Origin: Bacilli bacterium | Lineage (GTDB): Bacteria; Bacillota_I; Bacilli_A; RF39; UBA660 | DNA: 5,802 nucleotides | Direction: 5' to 3' | NCBI GenBank assembly: GCA_017550205.1 | Contig: JAFZPS010000036.1 | Coordinates: 1 to 5,802, forward strand | Part shown: piece after piece, positions 4,974 to 5,802 of the stretch | Layout: every line of letters starts with the position of its first letter | Numbering within the stretch: position 1 is the first letter of the stretch | Position numbers and translations under genes: made by a program | Notes under the pieces: model-generated | What the model was told of the DNA's origin: nothing | Database searches by the model: none | What the model saw: only the letters and a program-made list of their open reading frames with translations

Positions 4974-5802
4974 ATGAAAAAGGTAATTAAATATATAGAT
5001 AAACCATTATTCTTTGTAACATTAGCTTTATTTATCTTTGGACTTATAATGGTATTTTCTGCTTCTAATGTTACTGCTTATATGACTCATGCAGTTAGTC
5101 CTTATAATTATTTTATTAAACAAGGTGTTTTCTTATTAGTAGGATTTGTATTGTTCTTTTTTATGATTAAGTTTAATACTAGAAGTTATGGTATGTTTTC
5201 TAAAGGTTTATTAGTAATATCTATTGTTTCATTAATTGCTTTATTAATATATGGTACTGCACAGAATCAAGCAGTAAGTTGGTTTGACTTAGGACCTTTT
5301 AGTATTCAACCTAGTGAGTTTATTAAAGTTATAACAATAGTATTCTTAGCTGATTATTATGAAAAAAATATTAAAAGATTAAATAGTTGGGGTAGTAGTT
5401 TATTTCCAATAGGTGTGTGTGCTTTAATAGCTGGTTTAATATTTATACAACCTGATTTAGGTACTACAATAATTTATTCTTTAGTAGTTGGTATTATATT
5501 TATAGCTGTTCCTATTAATAAGGAAATTAAATATAAAACATGTTTTGCAATAGTAGGTTTATTAGGTTTTGGTTCTTTGGTTTTATTTGGTGCAGGTAAA
5601 GGTGTTTTACTTGAAAGACAAGTTAAAAGATTTAATTTTACTAATCCTTGTTCAAGAATACTAGATACTGGTAATCAAGTATGTAACTGTTATATAGCTA
5701 TTAATAATGGCGGATTAACTGGAGTAGGGTTAGGTAATTCTACACAAAAATATTTATATTTACCAGAACCATATACAGATTTTATATATGCAATTATAGT
5801 TG
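4974..5802 (+). CDS. ftsW: SEDS-family peptidoglycan glycosyltransferase, FtsW-like, 5' part
   Basis: Multi-span membrane enzyme that polymerises lipid II into glycan strands together with a class B PBP. The first 276 codons are in the window; families usually run 370-400 residues. Seen: first membrane helix about 11-30 (GLIMVFSAS), further hydrophobic spans near 49-66, 78-94, 142-158, 162-179 and 190-206; the signature WFDLGPFSIQPSEFIK (103-118); QPDLGTT (159-165); and the extracellular loop ending GGLTGVGLGNSTQKYLYLPE (246-265) and PYTDF (266-270). Asp269 is in the position of the Asp reported as essential in RodA and FtsW. LPEP before the TDF favours FtsW/SpoVE over RodA, but the three cannot be separated safely here. 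Start ATG 4974 has AAGGGTG at 4960-4966, 7 bases upstream; the overlapping ATG at 4970 opens a frame of only six codons. The loop carries Cys226, Cys237 and Cys239, and the usual Q-x3-S reads Q-V-C-N-C. It is divergent from the tiny membrane-protein gene. Confidence 0.93.
   Translation, partial: MKKVIKYIDKPLFFVTLALFIFGLIMVFSASNVTAYMTHAVSPYNYFIKQGVFLLVGFVLFFFMIKFNTRSYGMFSKGLLVISIVSLIALLIYGTAQNQAVSWFDLGPFSIQPSEFIKVITIVFLADYYEKNIKRLNSWGSSLFPIGVCALIAGLIFIQPDLGTTIIYSLVVGIIFIAVPINKEIKYKTCFAIVGLLGFGSLVLFGAGKGVLLERQVKRFNFTNPCSRILDTGNQVCNCYIAINNGGLTGVGLGNSTQKYLYLPEPYTDFIYAIIV

Overview
The window is very AT-rich DNA with short intergenic gaps, and every complete gene ends in TAA. Trp is encoded by TGG and no gene reads through TGA, so the standard bacterial code fits. 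Together with an SMC and peptide deformylase of Gram-positive type, a YjcZ-like tiny membrane protein and AAGGAGG-type ribosome binding sites, this suggests a low-GC member of the Bacillota. A compact, uncultured-type Bacilli/Erysipelotrichia/RF39-like lineage is plausible. The lineage is an inference; nothing here fixes it.

Layout: (1) 2-2644, plus strand: the 3' part of smc (chromosome condensin ATPase), open at the left edge. (2) 2649-2688: a 17-bp perfect hairpin that can terminate transcription from both sides, where smc meets a convergent operon. (3) 4662 down to 2672, minus strand: peptide deformylase (def) followed by two tandem 229-aa paralogues with degenerate protein-kinase-like motifs. 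Gaps are only 23-24 bp, each gene has its own ribosome binding site, and I see no internal terminator. (4) 4858-4715, minus strand: a 47-aa Tyr/Asn-rich protein with one C-terminal membrane helix, not an obvious part of standard annotation. Its terminator overlaps its own stop codon and also carries the likely -35 element of def. (5) 4859-4973: a 115-bp divergent promoter region. (6) 4974 to the right edge, plus strand: the first 276 codons of a SEDS-family peptidoglycan glycosyltransferase, most FtsW-like.

Three of the genes are core functions: chromosome organisation, N-terminal deformylation of new proteins, and septal or elongation cell-wall synthesis. The least explained part is the pair of kinase-like paralogues cotranscribed with def. 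They keep the nucleotide- and metal-binding residues of the kinase fold but lack the normal activation segment and most of the C-lobe, and I know of no assigned function for them. The tiny membrane protein, with a possible mother-cell-type sigma promoter, is the second point of interest. I see no CRISPR array, RNA gene, insertion sequence or attachment site.
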